64,000 bases of DNA from Novosphingobium piscinae. Lineage in GTDB: Bacteria > Pseudomonadota > Alphaproteobacteria > Sphingomonadales > Sphingomonadaceae. Positions 1-7,358 of the stretch are shown here, one piece after another. Location of the stretch: contig NZ_JACLAX010000013.1 of the NCBI RefSeq assembly GCF_014230355.1, forward strand, positions 1-64,000, written 5' to 3'. Numbering within the stretch: the stretch's first letter is position 1; each line of letters starts with the position of its first letter. Both the position numbers and the translations under genes were made by a program. The notes under the pieces are model-generated. The model saw only the letters and a program-made list of their open reading frames with translations. It searched no databases and was not told the origin of the DNA.

Positions 1-137
1 GGGCGCGGCGCGGGCCGCACCGGCTTGCCCGGCCGCGGCGGGGGCGCACTGCCCGGCCCGCGCACCGGCGCAGGTCCGCCGCAGGCGGCAAGCAGGGCCA
101 CCGCCGCCACGGGCCAGACAGGGCGAAACAGACGCAT
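1..137 (-). CDS. Putative lipoprotein, N-terminal part only
   Basis: An ATG on the minus strand opens a frame that runs off the left edge of the window. Its first residues form a lipoprotein signal peptide: a basic start (MRLFRP), a hydrophobic core (VAAVALL) and a lipobox LAAC, with the lipidated Cys at about residue 19, followed by Gly-Gly. The next stretch is rich in Pro, Gly and Arg, typical of a flexible linker after the lipid anchor. The product should be exported and lipid-anchored in a membrane. Only about 45 residues are visible, so no function can be given. It is transcribed divergently from the kinase gene, with about 140 bases between the two starts that should hold both promoters. 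Confidence 0.6.
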   Translation of the reverse strand, partial: MRLFRPVWPVAAVALLAACGGPAPVRGPGSAPPPRPGKPVRPAPR

Positions 138-280
138 GGCGCCGGAATCGCCCGGCCGCCCCACGCTGTCAACGTCCGGTAGCGCACGGGCGGGCTTGCT
201 GGCAGCCCGCCTCGCCGCTAGGCGGCGAGCAACCCCTGCCCGGGCCAGTCCCCGGCAGACCAGCCAAGGACGCCTGCCCC

Positions 281-1276
281 ATGACCGCACCCAGCTTCGA
301 CGTGATCGCCATCGGCAATGCCATCGTCGACGTGATGGCCCCGTGCCGCGACGAGGACATCGTGCGCCTTGGCCTGGCCAAGGGCGGCATGACCCTGGTC
401 GACCCCGATCGCGCCCGCGAGCTCTATGCCGCGATGGGCCCCGCGCGCGAGATTTCGGGCGGCTCGGCCGCCAACACGCTGGCCGGGCTGGCCGCGCTCG
501 GTGCGCGCTGCGCCTTCATCGGCCAGGTCGCCGATGACCAGCTGGGCGAGGTCTTCGCCCACGACATCCGCGCCGGCGGGATCGCCTTCGCCACCCCGGC
601 CCGCGCCGGCGAGCCGAGCACGGCGCGCTGCCTGATCTTCGTCTCGCCCGACGGGCAGCGCACGATGAACACCTTCCTCGGCGCCTCGCAGTTCCTGCCC
701 GCCGAGGCGCTCGATCCGGCAGCGATTGCCGATGCCGCGGTGCTCTATCTGGAGGGCTACCTGTGGGACCCGGAGGAGCCCCGTGCCGCCATGCGCCGGG
801 CCATCGCCACCGCGCGCGAGGCCGGCCGCAAGGTGGCCTTCACCCTGTCCGACGCCTTCGTCATTGCCCGCCACGGCGACGATTTCCGCGCGCTGATCGC
901 CGCGGGCGAGATCGACATCCTGTTCGCCAACGAGCATGAACTGGCCGCGCTGACCGGGATCGAGGACTTCCACGCGGGCATCGCCAGCCTGGCCGACAAG
1001 GTCCCGACCGTGGTCGTCACCCGCAGCGAGAAGGGCGCCTATGCGATCAGCCAGGGCGCGCATGCCGAGGTCGCGGCCGAGCCGATCGACAAGGTGATCG
1101 ACACCACCGGCGCGGGCGACCTCTTCGCCGCCGGGTTCCTGTTCGGCTTCACCCGTCAGCGCCCGCTGGCCGAGTGCCTGCGCCTGGGCGCGATCTGCGC
1201 CGCCGAGATCATCTCGCACTATGGCGCCCGGCCCGAGGCCGACCTCAAGACGCTGGTCGCGGCGAAGCTGGGGTAA
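281..1276 (+). CDS. PfkB-family kinase, adenosine kinase type
   Basis: The 331-residue protein is a PfkB/ribokinase-fold carbohydrate or nucleoside kinase. It carries the family's N-terminal glycine-rich signature (GGSAANTLAG, about residues 60-70) and the C-terminal anion-hole and catalytic motif DTTGAGD at residues 274-280, with Asp280 as the catalytic base. Length and this motif pair match the enzymes annotated as adenosine kinase in alphaproteobacteria, which phosphorylate adenosine to AMP in purine salvage; the exact substrate is inferred. The ATG lies about 9 bases after AAGGA. Downstream comes a repeat cluster rather than an operon partner, so it looks monocistronic. Confidence 0.85.
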   Translation: MTAPSFDVIAIGNAIVDVMAPCRDEDIVRLGLAKGGMTLVDPDRARELYAAMGPAREISGGSAANTLAGLAALGARCAFIGQVADDQLGEVFAHDIRAGGIAFATPARAGEPSTARCLIFVSPDGQRTMNTFLGASQFLPAEALDPAAIADAAVLYLEGYLWDPEEPRAAMRRAIATAREAGRKVAFTLSDAFVIARHGDDFRALIAAGEIDILFANEHELAALTGIEDFHAGIASLADKVPTVVVTRSEKGAYAISQGAHAEVAAEPIDKVIDTTGAGDLFAAGFLFGFTRQRPLAECLRLGAICAAEIISHYGARPEADLKTLVAAKLG

Positions 1277-1314
1277 CGAAACACCAGGGGTCGTCCCGGC
1301 CAGACCCAAACCGC

Positions 1315-1598
1315 CGCTCGGGCTGAGCCTGGCGAAGCCCGCGCGCGGCGGACGGGCCTGGTCACGCGCTCTTGCCGGGCGCAGGTTGCGCGTGGCCTTC
1401 GACAAGCTCAGGCCGAGCGGGGTTTGTGCAAAGCAGCGCGTCAACAGCGCGCTGCGGGAAGGCCCGTCATCAGGACCCGCTCGGGCTGAGCCTGTCGAAG
1501 CCCGCACGACAGCCCGACCCGGTGCTGCCGAGCGGGTGTTGCTGTGCGCTTGGGGCGCGGTCCCGCGCGGCCTTCGACAAGCTCAGGCTGAGCGGAGC
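1315..1598. repeat. Cluster of four alternating REP-like palindromic repeats
   Basis: The 367-base gap between the kinase gene and purD (1277-1643) has no convincing gene. It holds four copies of a roughly 30-base element whose core reads GCTCGGGCTGAGCCTGTCG followed by AAGCCC. Copies lie at about 1315-1347 (+), 1389-1422 (-), 1476-1508 (+) and 1565-1598 (-). Orientation alternates, so neighbouring copies can fold into long hairpins, and each copy contains a small internal palindrome (GGCTGAGCC). Copies differ at a few positions. Elements of this kind are scattered between genes in sphingomonad chromosomes. No other copy was noticed in this window. They sit between the 3' ends of two convergent genes and may help end transcription. 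Confidence 0.8.
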
Positions 1599-1643
1599 AA
1601 GGCGCTCACAGGCAAGAGGGCAAGCGTCCGCCCGGCGCTTCCC

Positions 1644-2933
1644 TCAGCCCCGCTCGCGCGCGACCTCGCGCCAGCCGATGTCGCGGCGGCAGAACAGGTC
1701 GGGGGCATCGAGCGCGTCCACCGCGGCATAGGCGGCAGCCTGGGCCTCGCTGACCGAATGGCCCTGCGCGGTGACGTTGAGCACGCGGCCGCCGTTGGCG
1801 AGAATGGCCCCGTCCGCACCCGGCTTGGTGCCCGCGTGGAAGACCTTGGCCCCGCCCGCTTCGGCCGCGGCGATCCCGTCGATCCGGCCGCCCTTCTTCG
1901 GCTCGCCCGGATAGCCCGCACCCGCCATGACCACGGTCAGCGCGGTGGCGTCCGAAAAGCGCGGTGGCTCGATCGCGGCCAAGCGGTTCTCGGCACAGGC
2001 GAGCAGCAGCTCGCCCAGATCGCTCTCCAGCCGCATCAGCATCACCTGGCATTCGGGATCGCCGAAGCGGCAGTTGTACTCGATCAGCTTGGGCCCCTCG
2101 GCGGTAAGCATCACCCCCAGGAACAGGACGCCCGAATAGGGCATGCCCTCATCCGCCAGGGTCTTGACCGTGGGCGCGATGATCCGGGTCATGCATTCCG
2201 CCTGCAGCGCCGGGGTCAGCACCCGGGCCGGGCTGTAGGCACCCATCCCGCCGGTGTTGGGGCCAGTATCGCCATCGCCCACCCGCTTGTGGTCCTGCGC
2301 CGAGGCGAAGGGGACGATCGTGGCGCCGTCGGTCAGGGCGAAGAAGCTGGCCTCCTCGCCGTCGAGGAATTCCTCGACCACGGCCTCGGCCCCGGCCTCA
2401 CCAAAACGCCCGGCGAAGATCTCGCGGATCGCGGCCTCGGCGGTTGCGAGGTCCATCGCCACGGTCACGCCCTTGCCCGCGGCGAGGCCATCGGCCTTGA
2501 TCACCACCGGCGCCCCGAAGCGGTGCACTGCGGCGAGGCCCGCTTCCTCGGAGGACACCCGCTCGTACCCGCCGGTGGGGATTCCGGCGCGGGCGCAGAG
2601 ATCCTTGGTGAAACCCTTGGAGCCTTCCAGTTGCGCCGCCGCCTGGCCGGGCCCGAACACCGGCACGCCGGCCCCGCGCAGCGAATCCGCCAGGCCATCG
2701 ACCAGCGGGGCTTCGGGACCGACCACGACCAGACCGATGCGGTGGCTGTCGCAGAAGGCGATGGTCGCGGCGTGATCGGTCACATCCAGGCCGATGCAGG
2801 TGGCATGGGCGGCGATCCCGGGGTTGCCCGGCGCGGCATAGAGTGTACCGCCACCAGCCAACAGCGACGATTGCGCCAGCTTCCACGCCAGCGCATGTTC
2901 GCGCCCGCCCGAGCCCAAGAGCAGGATGTTCAT
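1644..2933 (-). CDS. purD: Phosphoribosylamine-glycine ligase
   Basis: GAR synthetase (429 residues, the usual length) joins phosphoribosylamine and glycine using ATP, the second step of de novo purine synthesis, in the cytoplasm. It begins [20 protein letters not shown], the family's N-terminal dinucleotide-fold signature, followed by an ATP-grasp domain containing [11 protein letters not shown] and the metal-binding stretch [10 protein letters not shown]. The minus-strand start chosen (2933) gives this canonical N terminus; a longer open frame upstream would add about 57 unrelated residues. Its first eight bases overlap the start of xseA on the other strand, so each gene's promoter must lie inside the other's coding region. 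purH, a later step, lies 48 kb away. Confidence 0.96.
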   Translation of the reverse strand: MNILLLGSGGREHALAWKLAQSSLLAGGGTLYAAPGNPGIAAHATCIGLDVTDHAATIAFCDSHRIGLVVVGPEAPLVDGLADSLRGAGVPVFGPGQAAAQLEGSKGFTKDLCARAGIPTGGYERVSSEEAGLAAVHRFGAPVVIKADGLAAGKGVTVAMDLATAEAAIREIFAGRFGEAGAEAVVEEFLDGEEASFFALTDGATIVPFASAQDHKRVGDGDTGPNTGGMGAYSPARVLTPALQAECMTRIIAPTVKTLADEGMPYSGVLFLGVMLTAEGPKLIEYNCRFGDPECQVMLMRLESDLGELLLACAENRLAAIEPPRFSDATALTVVMAGAGYPGEPKKGGRIDGIAAAEAGGAKVFHAGTKPGADGAILANGGRVLNVTAQGHSVSEAQAAAYAAVDALDAPDLFCRRDIGWREVARERG

Positions 2934-4410
2934 GCCCGAAGTTCCGCCTTTTGCCGATGATCCGTCCGCCGGGCTCCTAGCGAAGGGCGCCCCCGGGGAC
3001 AACGCCGCACCCCTGTCGATCACCGAGATTTCCGCCCTGCTCAAGCGTACGGTGGAGGACCGCTTCGGCTTCGTGCGGGTGCGCGGGGAGCTGTCGGGCG
3101 TCAAGCGCGCCGCCTCGGGCCACCTCTACCTGGCGCTCAAGGACGAGGGCGCGCGGCTCGACGGGGTGATGTGGAAGGGCAGCGTGCAGCGGCTGGGGTT
3201 CCGCCCCGAGGACGGGATCGAGGTGGTGGCGACCGGCAAGCTCACCACCTATCCGGGCCGCTCGAACTACCAGATCGTGATCGAGCGGATGGAGATCGCC
3301 GGCGAGGGCGCGCTGCTCGCCCTGCTGGCCAAGACCAAGGCGCGGCTCGAGGCCGAGGGCCTGTTCGATCCGCGGCGCAAGCGGGCCCTGCCGTTCCTGC
3401 CGCGCACGATCGGCGTGGTCACATCGCCCACCGGCGCGGTGATTCGCGACATCCTCCACCGCCTGGCCGATCGCTGGCCCAGCCACGTGCTGGTCTGGCC
3501 GGTGCTGGTCCAGGGCCAGGGCGCGGCCGAACAGGTGGCGGCGGCGGTGCGCGGCTTTTCCGCGCTCCCGGAGGATGGCCCGGTGCCGCGTCCGGACCTG
3601 GTGATCGTGGCGCGCGGGGGGGGCTCGATCGAGGACCTCTGGGCCTTCAACGAGGAGGTGGTGGTCCGCGCCGTGGCCGACAGCACGATCCCGGTGATCT
3701 CGGCCGTGGGCCACGAGACCGATACCACCCTGATCGACTTCGCCGCCGACCGGCGCGCCCCCACGCCCACCGCCGCGGCCGAAATGGCCGTGCCGGTGCG
3801 CGCCGAGCTGGCCGCGCAGATCGCCGATCTCGCACTGCGCCAGCGCCGCTGCGCCCTGCGCCCGGTCCAGCTCGGCCGCGAGCGGCTCGAGGCGCGGGCC
3901 CAGCGCCTGCCCCGCCCCGAGGCGCTGCTGGCGGCGCGCATCCAGCAGCTTGATGACCTGGGCGAGCGGCTGCGGCGCGGGCTGGCCGACCGGATCGGCG
4001 TGGCCGCACAGCAGCTGCAGCGCCATGCCGGGCGGCTGTCGGCCCCGTTGCTGCAGGCGCAGCGGCGCCATGCGCAGCAGCGGCTCGACCATGTCCGGCT
4101 GCGCCCGGATGACCTGCTGCGCCGCGTCGCGCAGGAGCGGCTGCGGGTGGACGGGCTGGACCGGGTGCGCCGCCAGCTTGACCCCAAGGCGCCGCTGGTC
4201 CGCGGCTATGCTCTGGTGACCGGGCCGGACGGACATGTTGTCCGGACCCGTGCCGAGGCTGCGCGGCTCGCCACCATGACGCTGGAGTTCCACGACGGCG
4301 CCCTCATCGTCGCCGCGGCCGGACCAGGGGCGCCACCCCCCGCTCCGCCCCCGCGGTCAGCCCGCCCGGCGGGGCGGACCGATCCCGCCCGGCAGGGCGA
4401 TTTGTTCTGA
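2926..4410 (+). CDS. xseA: Exodeoxyribonuclease VII large subunit
   Basis: Large subunit (494 residues) of the nuclease that degrades single-stranded DNA from both ends in the cytoplasm, working with several copies of XseB; xseB is not in this window. The N terminus holds an OB-fold (about residues 30-125, with the pattern [22 protein letters not shown]). The catalytic domain carries [34 protein letters not shown] and SAVGHETD. A long Arg/Leu/Gln-rich helical stretch follows, as expected for the coiled-coil arm. Translation may start at the first ATG or at the second, two codons in. The first overlaps the purD start. The C-terminal 40 residues are Pro/Arg-rich and probably disordered. Confidence 0.95.
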   Translation: MFMPEVPPFADDPSAGLLAKGAPGDNAAPLSITEISALLKRTVEDRFGFVRVRGELSGVKRAASGHLYLALKDEGARLDGVMWKGSVQRLGFRPEDGIEVVATGKLTTYPGRSNYQIVIERMEIAGEGALLALLAKTKARLEAEGLFDPRRKRALPFLPRTIGVVTSPTGAVIRDILHRLADRWPSHVLVWPVLVQGQGAAEQVAAAVRGFSALPEDGPVPRPDLVIVARGGGSIEDLWAFNEEVVVRAVADSTIPVISAVGHETDTTLIDFAADRRAPTPTAAAEMAVPVRAELAAQIADLALRQRRCALRPVQLGRERLEARAQRLPRPEALLAARIQQLDDLGERLRRGLADRIGVAAQQLQRHAGRLSAPLLQAQRRHAQQRLDHVRLRPDDLLRRVAQERLRVDGLDRVRRQLDPKAPLVRGYALVTGPDGHVVRTRAEAARLATMTLEFHDGALIVAAAGPGAPPPAPPPRSARPAGRTDPARQGDLF

Positions 4411-4436
4411 GCGGCGCGCGCTGCTAGGAAGGCCAC

Positions 4437-4640
4437 ATGCTGATGTCCTCGTCCGACCGCCCCGCCACGCTGCATTTCGATCACAACGGCTTCCGGGTGA
4501 TTTCGCCAGGTTACTTCGTGCTCTGCGCCGTGAGCGGCGAACCGATACCGCTCGATGGGCTGCGCTATTGGAGCGTGACGCGGCAGGAGGCCTATGCCAG
4601 CCCGGAACTGGCCACGCAGCGGCTGCTCGGCAAGGCCTGA
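4437..4640 (+). CDS. DUF2093 family protein
   Basis: A 67-residue protein matching the small alphaproteobacterial family DUF2093, recognised by the pattern F.V..PG.FV.CAVSG..IPLD.LRYWSV..QEAYAS. Function is unknown. It sits 26 bases after xseA with an AGGAAGG ribosome site at 4426-4432 and is followed at once by the M23 peptidase gene, so the three are probably one operon. No signal peptide or membrane segment is visible, so it should be cytoplasmic. A second in-frame ATG two codons downstream is an alternative start. Confidence 0.88.
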   Translation: MLMSSSDRPATLHFDHNGFRVISPGYFVLCAVSGEPIPLDGLRYWSVTRQEAYASPELATQRLLGKA

Positions 4641-4645
4641 ACCGG

Positions 4646-5503
4646 ATGCGGCTCGACCGGCGAGCCGCGCTGGGAGTCGTTGGGGGCGCCCTGTTCCCCC
4701 TGGGCCCGGCGCGCAGCGCGGCGCAGGAGCCGGCCCTCTACAGCCTGCGCGGACGCTTGAGCCAAGGGGGCTGGGCAGTGGGCCAGACAGGGCGCGGCAT
4801 GACCGCGGCGTGGCTCGACGATGCCGCGATCCCGGTTGATCCGGAGGGACGGTTTTTCCTGGCCTTTGACCGCGATGCGCCGCCCACGGCGCGGCTTGCG
4901 GTCGGCGACGGGCGCGAGCGGGCGGCACCCGATCTGATTGCCATCGCCCCGCGGGCATGGCGGATCGAGCAGATTGACGCGCCGCTGCGCCCGCCGGGGG
5001 TGCCCGACGCCGAGTTCCAGCGCCGCCGCGCCGAGGAACTGGCGCGGATCGCGGCCGCTCGCGCACAGGGCAGCGAAGCACAGGGCAGCGAAGCGCAGGG
5101 CTGGCGCCAGGCGATGATCCGGCCCGCCCCGGGCCGGGTCTCGGGACTGTTCGGCGCGCAGCGCATCTATCGCGGCCAGCCAGGCAGCTACCATTCCGGG
5201 CTCGACCTGGCCGCCGCCGCCGGAACGCCGATCCTCGCCCCGGCCGACGGGGTCGTGATCCTCGCCGCGACAAGCCCCTTCACCCTCGAAGGCCTGCTGC
5301 TGATGGTCGATCACGGCATGGGGCTGACCAGCGCCTTCCTCCATTGTTCGGCCCATACGGTGCGGGAAGGCGAATCGGTGCGGCAGGGTCAGCCGATCGC
5401 CCGGGTCGGGATGACCGGCCGCGCCACCGGGCCGCACCTGCACTGGGGCCTGCGCTGGCGCCATGCCCGGCTCGACCCCCTGCTGTTTCTGCCACGGGGC
5501 TGA
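4646..5503 (+). CDS. M23 family metallopeptidase, exported
   Basis: A 285-residue LytM/peptidase M23 protein that should cut peptidoglycan cross-links, or act as an amidase activator, in the periplasm. A signal peptide is visible (RRAALGVVGGALFPLGPARSA). The zinc site looks complete: His183 and Asp187 in HSGLD, and His264 and His266 in HLHW, so it is likely an active enzyme rather than a degenerate activator. Before the catalytic domain lies a charged Ala/Arg/Glu-rich stretch with a duplicated AQGSE unit. The ATG at 4646, five bases after the DUF2093 stop, was chosen because it gives a proper signal peptide; the longer open frame upstream overlaps DUF2093. Confidence 0.88.
   Translation: MRLDRRAALGVVGGALFPLGPARSAAQEPALYSLRGRLSQGGWAVGQTGRGMTAAWLDDAAIPVDPEGRFFLAFDRDAPPTARLAVGDGRERAAPDLIAIAPRAWRIEQIDAPLRPPGVPDAEFQRRRAEELARIAAARAQGSEAQGSEAQGWRQAMIRPAPGRVSGLFGAQRIYRGQPGSYHSGLDLAAAAGTPILAPADGVVILAATSPFTLEGLLLMVDHGMGLTSAFLHCSAHTVREGESVRQGQPIARVGMTGRATGPHLHWGLRWRHARLDPLLFLPRG
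5063..5101 (+). repeat. 15-base tandem repeat within the M23 gene
   Basis: Two identical 15-base units (GCACAGGGCAGCGAA) at 5063-5077 and 5078-5092 and a partial third copy to 5101 encode AQGSE-AQGSE-AQG. They lie in the linker just before the peptidase domain. Because 15 is a multiple of three, copy number can change without breaking the frame, as expected for slippage in a tolerant linker. Confidence 0.85.
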
Positions 5504-5615
5504 TCCGGCAGCGCCGGCGCGGGGCGTTCCGCGCGACCCGATGCGCAAGACCCCCAGAAGCGCGAATTCGTGTCTATTTGGCCACATTTCCGTAAGGGAA
5601 GGGTGGCGCCTTCCG

Positions 5616-5720
5616 CTGTTCGGGGACACCAATCCGGTGACTTTCCCGGGCACCCGGACCTCGGCGAACACCTACGACCTCTACGGCCGGATGCTCTACG
5701 CCGGCATCGCCATGCGCTTC
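5616..5720 (+). pseudogene. C-terminal remnant of a TonB-dependent receptor
   Basis: The 404-base gap between the M23 gene and the next gene (5504-5907) has no intact gene, but one frame reads LFGDTNPVTFPGTRTSANTY and then DLYGRMLYAGIAMRF. This is what the last two beta strands of a TonB receptor look like, and receptors normally end in an aromatic residue such as this Phe. Here the codon after that Phe is TCA where a stop would be expected, and nothing receptor-like is found further upstream. A terminator hairpin follows 26 bases later, as it would behind a real gene. I read it as the tail of a deleted receptor gene. The similarity is judged by eye over 35 residues only. Confidence 0.6.
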
Positions 5721-5746
5721 TCAGCGCGCAGCGGCACTCAACCGGG

Positions 5747-5775
5747 AAAGGGCGGTCCTGCGGGGCCGCCCTTTT
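5747..5775 (+). terminator. Rho-independent terminator behind the receptor remnant
   Basis: A 9-base-pair perfect stem AAAGGGCGG / CCGCCCTTT encloses a 10-base loop and runs directly into TTTT. It sits 26 bases after the receptor scrap and about 130 bases before the next start codon, so it fits the end of the lost gene better than the start of the next. Confidence 0.8.
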
Positions 5776-5907
5776 CGCATGGGCGGGCCCAGGCGGCGGG
5801 GGGTCGACCGGAGCAGACGCACAGCGCAGGGCAACGGGGCGGCAGGCGCTGGTCAGCCCAACCGATTGCCCCTATCACGCCGCCGTCACCCCCACCCGGA
5901 CGTGCCC

Positions 5908-7092
5908 ATGACCCTCGATCCCGTCGCGCTCAACCAGCAAGGCATGATGGCGCTGCGCCGCGGCGACACCGCCGGTGCGATCAGCGCCTTCACGGCCGCG
6001 GTCAGTGCCGATCCCGATGCCGCCATCCTGCATTTCAACCTGGCCAACGCCCATGCCGCCGCCGGCAATGCCGACGCCCAGCTTGACGCGCTCAACGCCG
6101 CGCTCGACCGGGATCCCTACATGCCGCAGGCGCTGCTCGCCCGCGGCCAGCTGGCGGAGCTGCAGGGCTACAGTGCCGCGGCGCTGGCCGACTTCAAGCG
6201 CCTGCTGGCCGTCGTGCCCGAAGGCCAGACCCCGGGCGGCCCCGGTTTCCAGGCCGGCCTGGCCCACGCCCGGGCCGCGGTGGCGGCCGAGACCGCCAGC
6301 CTCGCCGCCCGGCTGGAGGCCGTCGTGGCCTCGGCCGAGGCGGCTGCACCCGCGGCCGAGGCCGAGCGGTTCCGTCATGCCGTCGACGTGCAACTGGGGC
6401 GGCGCCGCACCTATGTCCACCAGCCGCTGGTGCTGAACTATCCCTACCTTCCGGCGATCCAGTTCTTCGACCGGGCCCACTTCCCGTGGCTGGCGCAGCT
6501 GGAGGCGGCCACCGCGATCATCCGCACCGAGCTGCAGGCGCTGCTGGCCGAGGGTGGCGGCGGCTTTGCCCCCTATGTGCGCTACCCTCCCGGTGCTCCG
6601 GTCAACCAGTGGGGCGAGCTCAACCACAGCGATGCCTGGGCCGCCGCTTTCCTGACCGAGCACGGCCGGGGCAATGCCACGCTGCGCGCGCATTGCCCGC
6701 AGACCGCCGCCGTGCTCGACAGCCTCCCCCTGTTCGATCTGCCCGGGCGCGGGCCGGTGGCCTTCTTCTCGCTGCTCAAGCCGCACACCCGGATCCCGCC
6801 GCACACCGGCGCCACCAACATCCGCTCGATCATCCACCTCCCGCTGATCGTGCCGCCGGGCTGCACCTTCCGCGTGGGGAACGAGACCAGGCCGTGGCGC
6901 GAGGGCGAGGCCTTCGCCTTCGACGACACGATCGAACACGAGGCGGTCAACCCGACCGATGCGCTGCGCGCCGTGCTGATCGTCGATGCGTGGAACCCCT
7001 TCATCGGCACGGCCGAGCGCGATCTGATCCGTCGCTGGGTGCACGAACTCGATGCTCATGGACAGGAACTGGGCAGGTTTTCTGCGGCCTGA
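5908..7092 (+). CDS. TPR protein with aspartyl/asparaginyl beta-hydroxylase domain
   Basis: A 394-residue protein with TPR-type helices in the first 120 residues or so (pattern AILHFNLANAHAAAGNADAQ) and an aspartyl/asparaginyl beta-hydroxylase domain from about residue 210. The domain has PHTGATN (His299), IEHEAVNP (His344) and Arg354. The His-His spacing of 45 and the His-to-Arg spacing of 10 resemble animal AspH, which also has Gly where other 2OG enzymes have an acidic iron ligand. It should use Fe(II), O2 and 2-oxoglutarate to hydroxylate Asp or Asn side chains of a protein or peptide held by the TPRs; the target is unknown. No signal peptide, so cytoplasmic. The TonB receptor gene lies downstream. 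The ATG at 5908 was preferred because the upstream frame is low-complexity. Confidence 0.85.
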   Translation: MTLDPVALNQQGMMALRRGDTAGAISAFTAAVSADPDAAILHFNLANAHAAAGNADAQLDALNAALDRDPYMPQALLARGQLAELQGYSAAALADFKRLLAVVPEGQTPGGPGFQAGLAHARAAVAAETASLAARLEAVVASAEAAAPAAEAERFRHAVDVQLGRRRTYVHQPLVLNYPYLPAIQFFDRAHFPWLAQLEAATAIIRTELQALLAEGGGGFAPYVRYPPGAPVNQWGELNHSDAWAAAFLTEHGRGNATLRAHCPQTAAVLDSLPLFDLPGRGPVAFFSLLKPHTRIPPHTGATNIRSIIHLPLIVPPGCTFRVGNETRPWREGEAFAFDDTIEHEAVNPTDALRAVLIVDAWNPFIGTAERDLIRRWVHELDAHGQELGRFSAA

Positions 7093-7134
7093 GGGCCCGG
7101 GGCGGGCCGGCGCGAGTGGACGTGCGCGGTTATA

Positions 7135-7158
7135 GTTGCGCTATTGCAACACATGTGT
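7135..7158. promoter_or_regulatory. Palindromes upstream of the TonB receptor
   Basis: Two adjacent dyads lie about 200 bases before the receptor start: GTTGC-N6-GCAAC (7135-7150) and the perfect 10-base palindrome ACACATGTGT (7149-7158). A possible -35 element TTGACT follows at 7189-7194, though no good -10 box was found at the right distance. The leader of about 200 bases is AT-richer than the flanking genes. These could be operator sites for a repressor controlling the receptor. There is no direct evidence of binding. Confidence 0.35.
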
Positions 7159-7358
7159 CGCGATGTGTGCCCCTGTCCCCACGGGCGTTTGACTTAACCA
7201 GAGCGTTCCAACAGTGAAGGGGCCATGTCCTTAATCGGACGTGAACTGCGCTGTCCGGAACTCCGCCGGGCAGACGCCGCCCGGGGAACAGGGGTCGCGA
7301 AAATTTTCCTGCCGCCGGCGGCCACCGCTCATCAACTTTTTGTACGAAGGAAACACAC

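Noticed and set aside
1221..2960. A 579-codon plus-strand frame over purD
   Set aside because: It is the antisense shadow of purD and runs through the repeat cluster; composition is unlike a protein of any family.
7154..7198. A 14-codon Cys-rich ORF upstream of the TonB receptor (MCRDVCPCPHGRLT)
   Set aside because: Too short, no ribosome site and overlaps the palindrome; no reason to think it is a peptide precursor.
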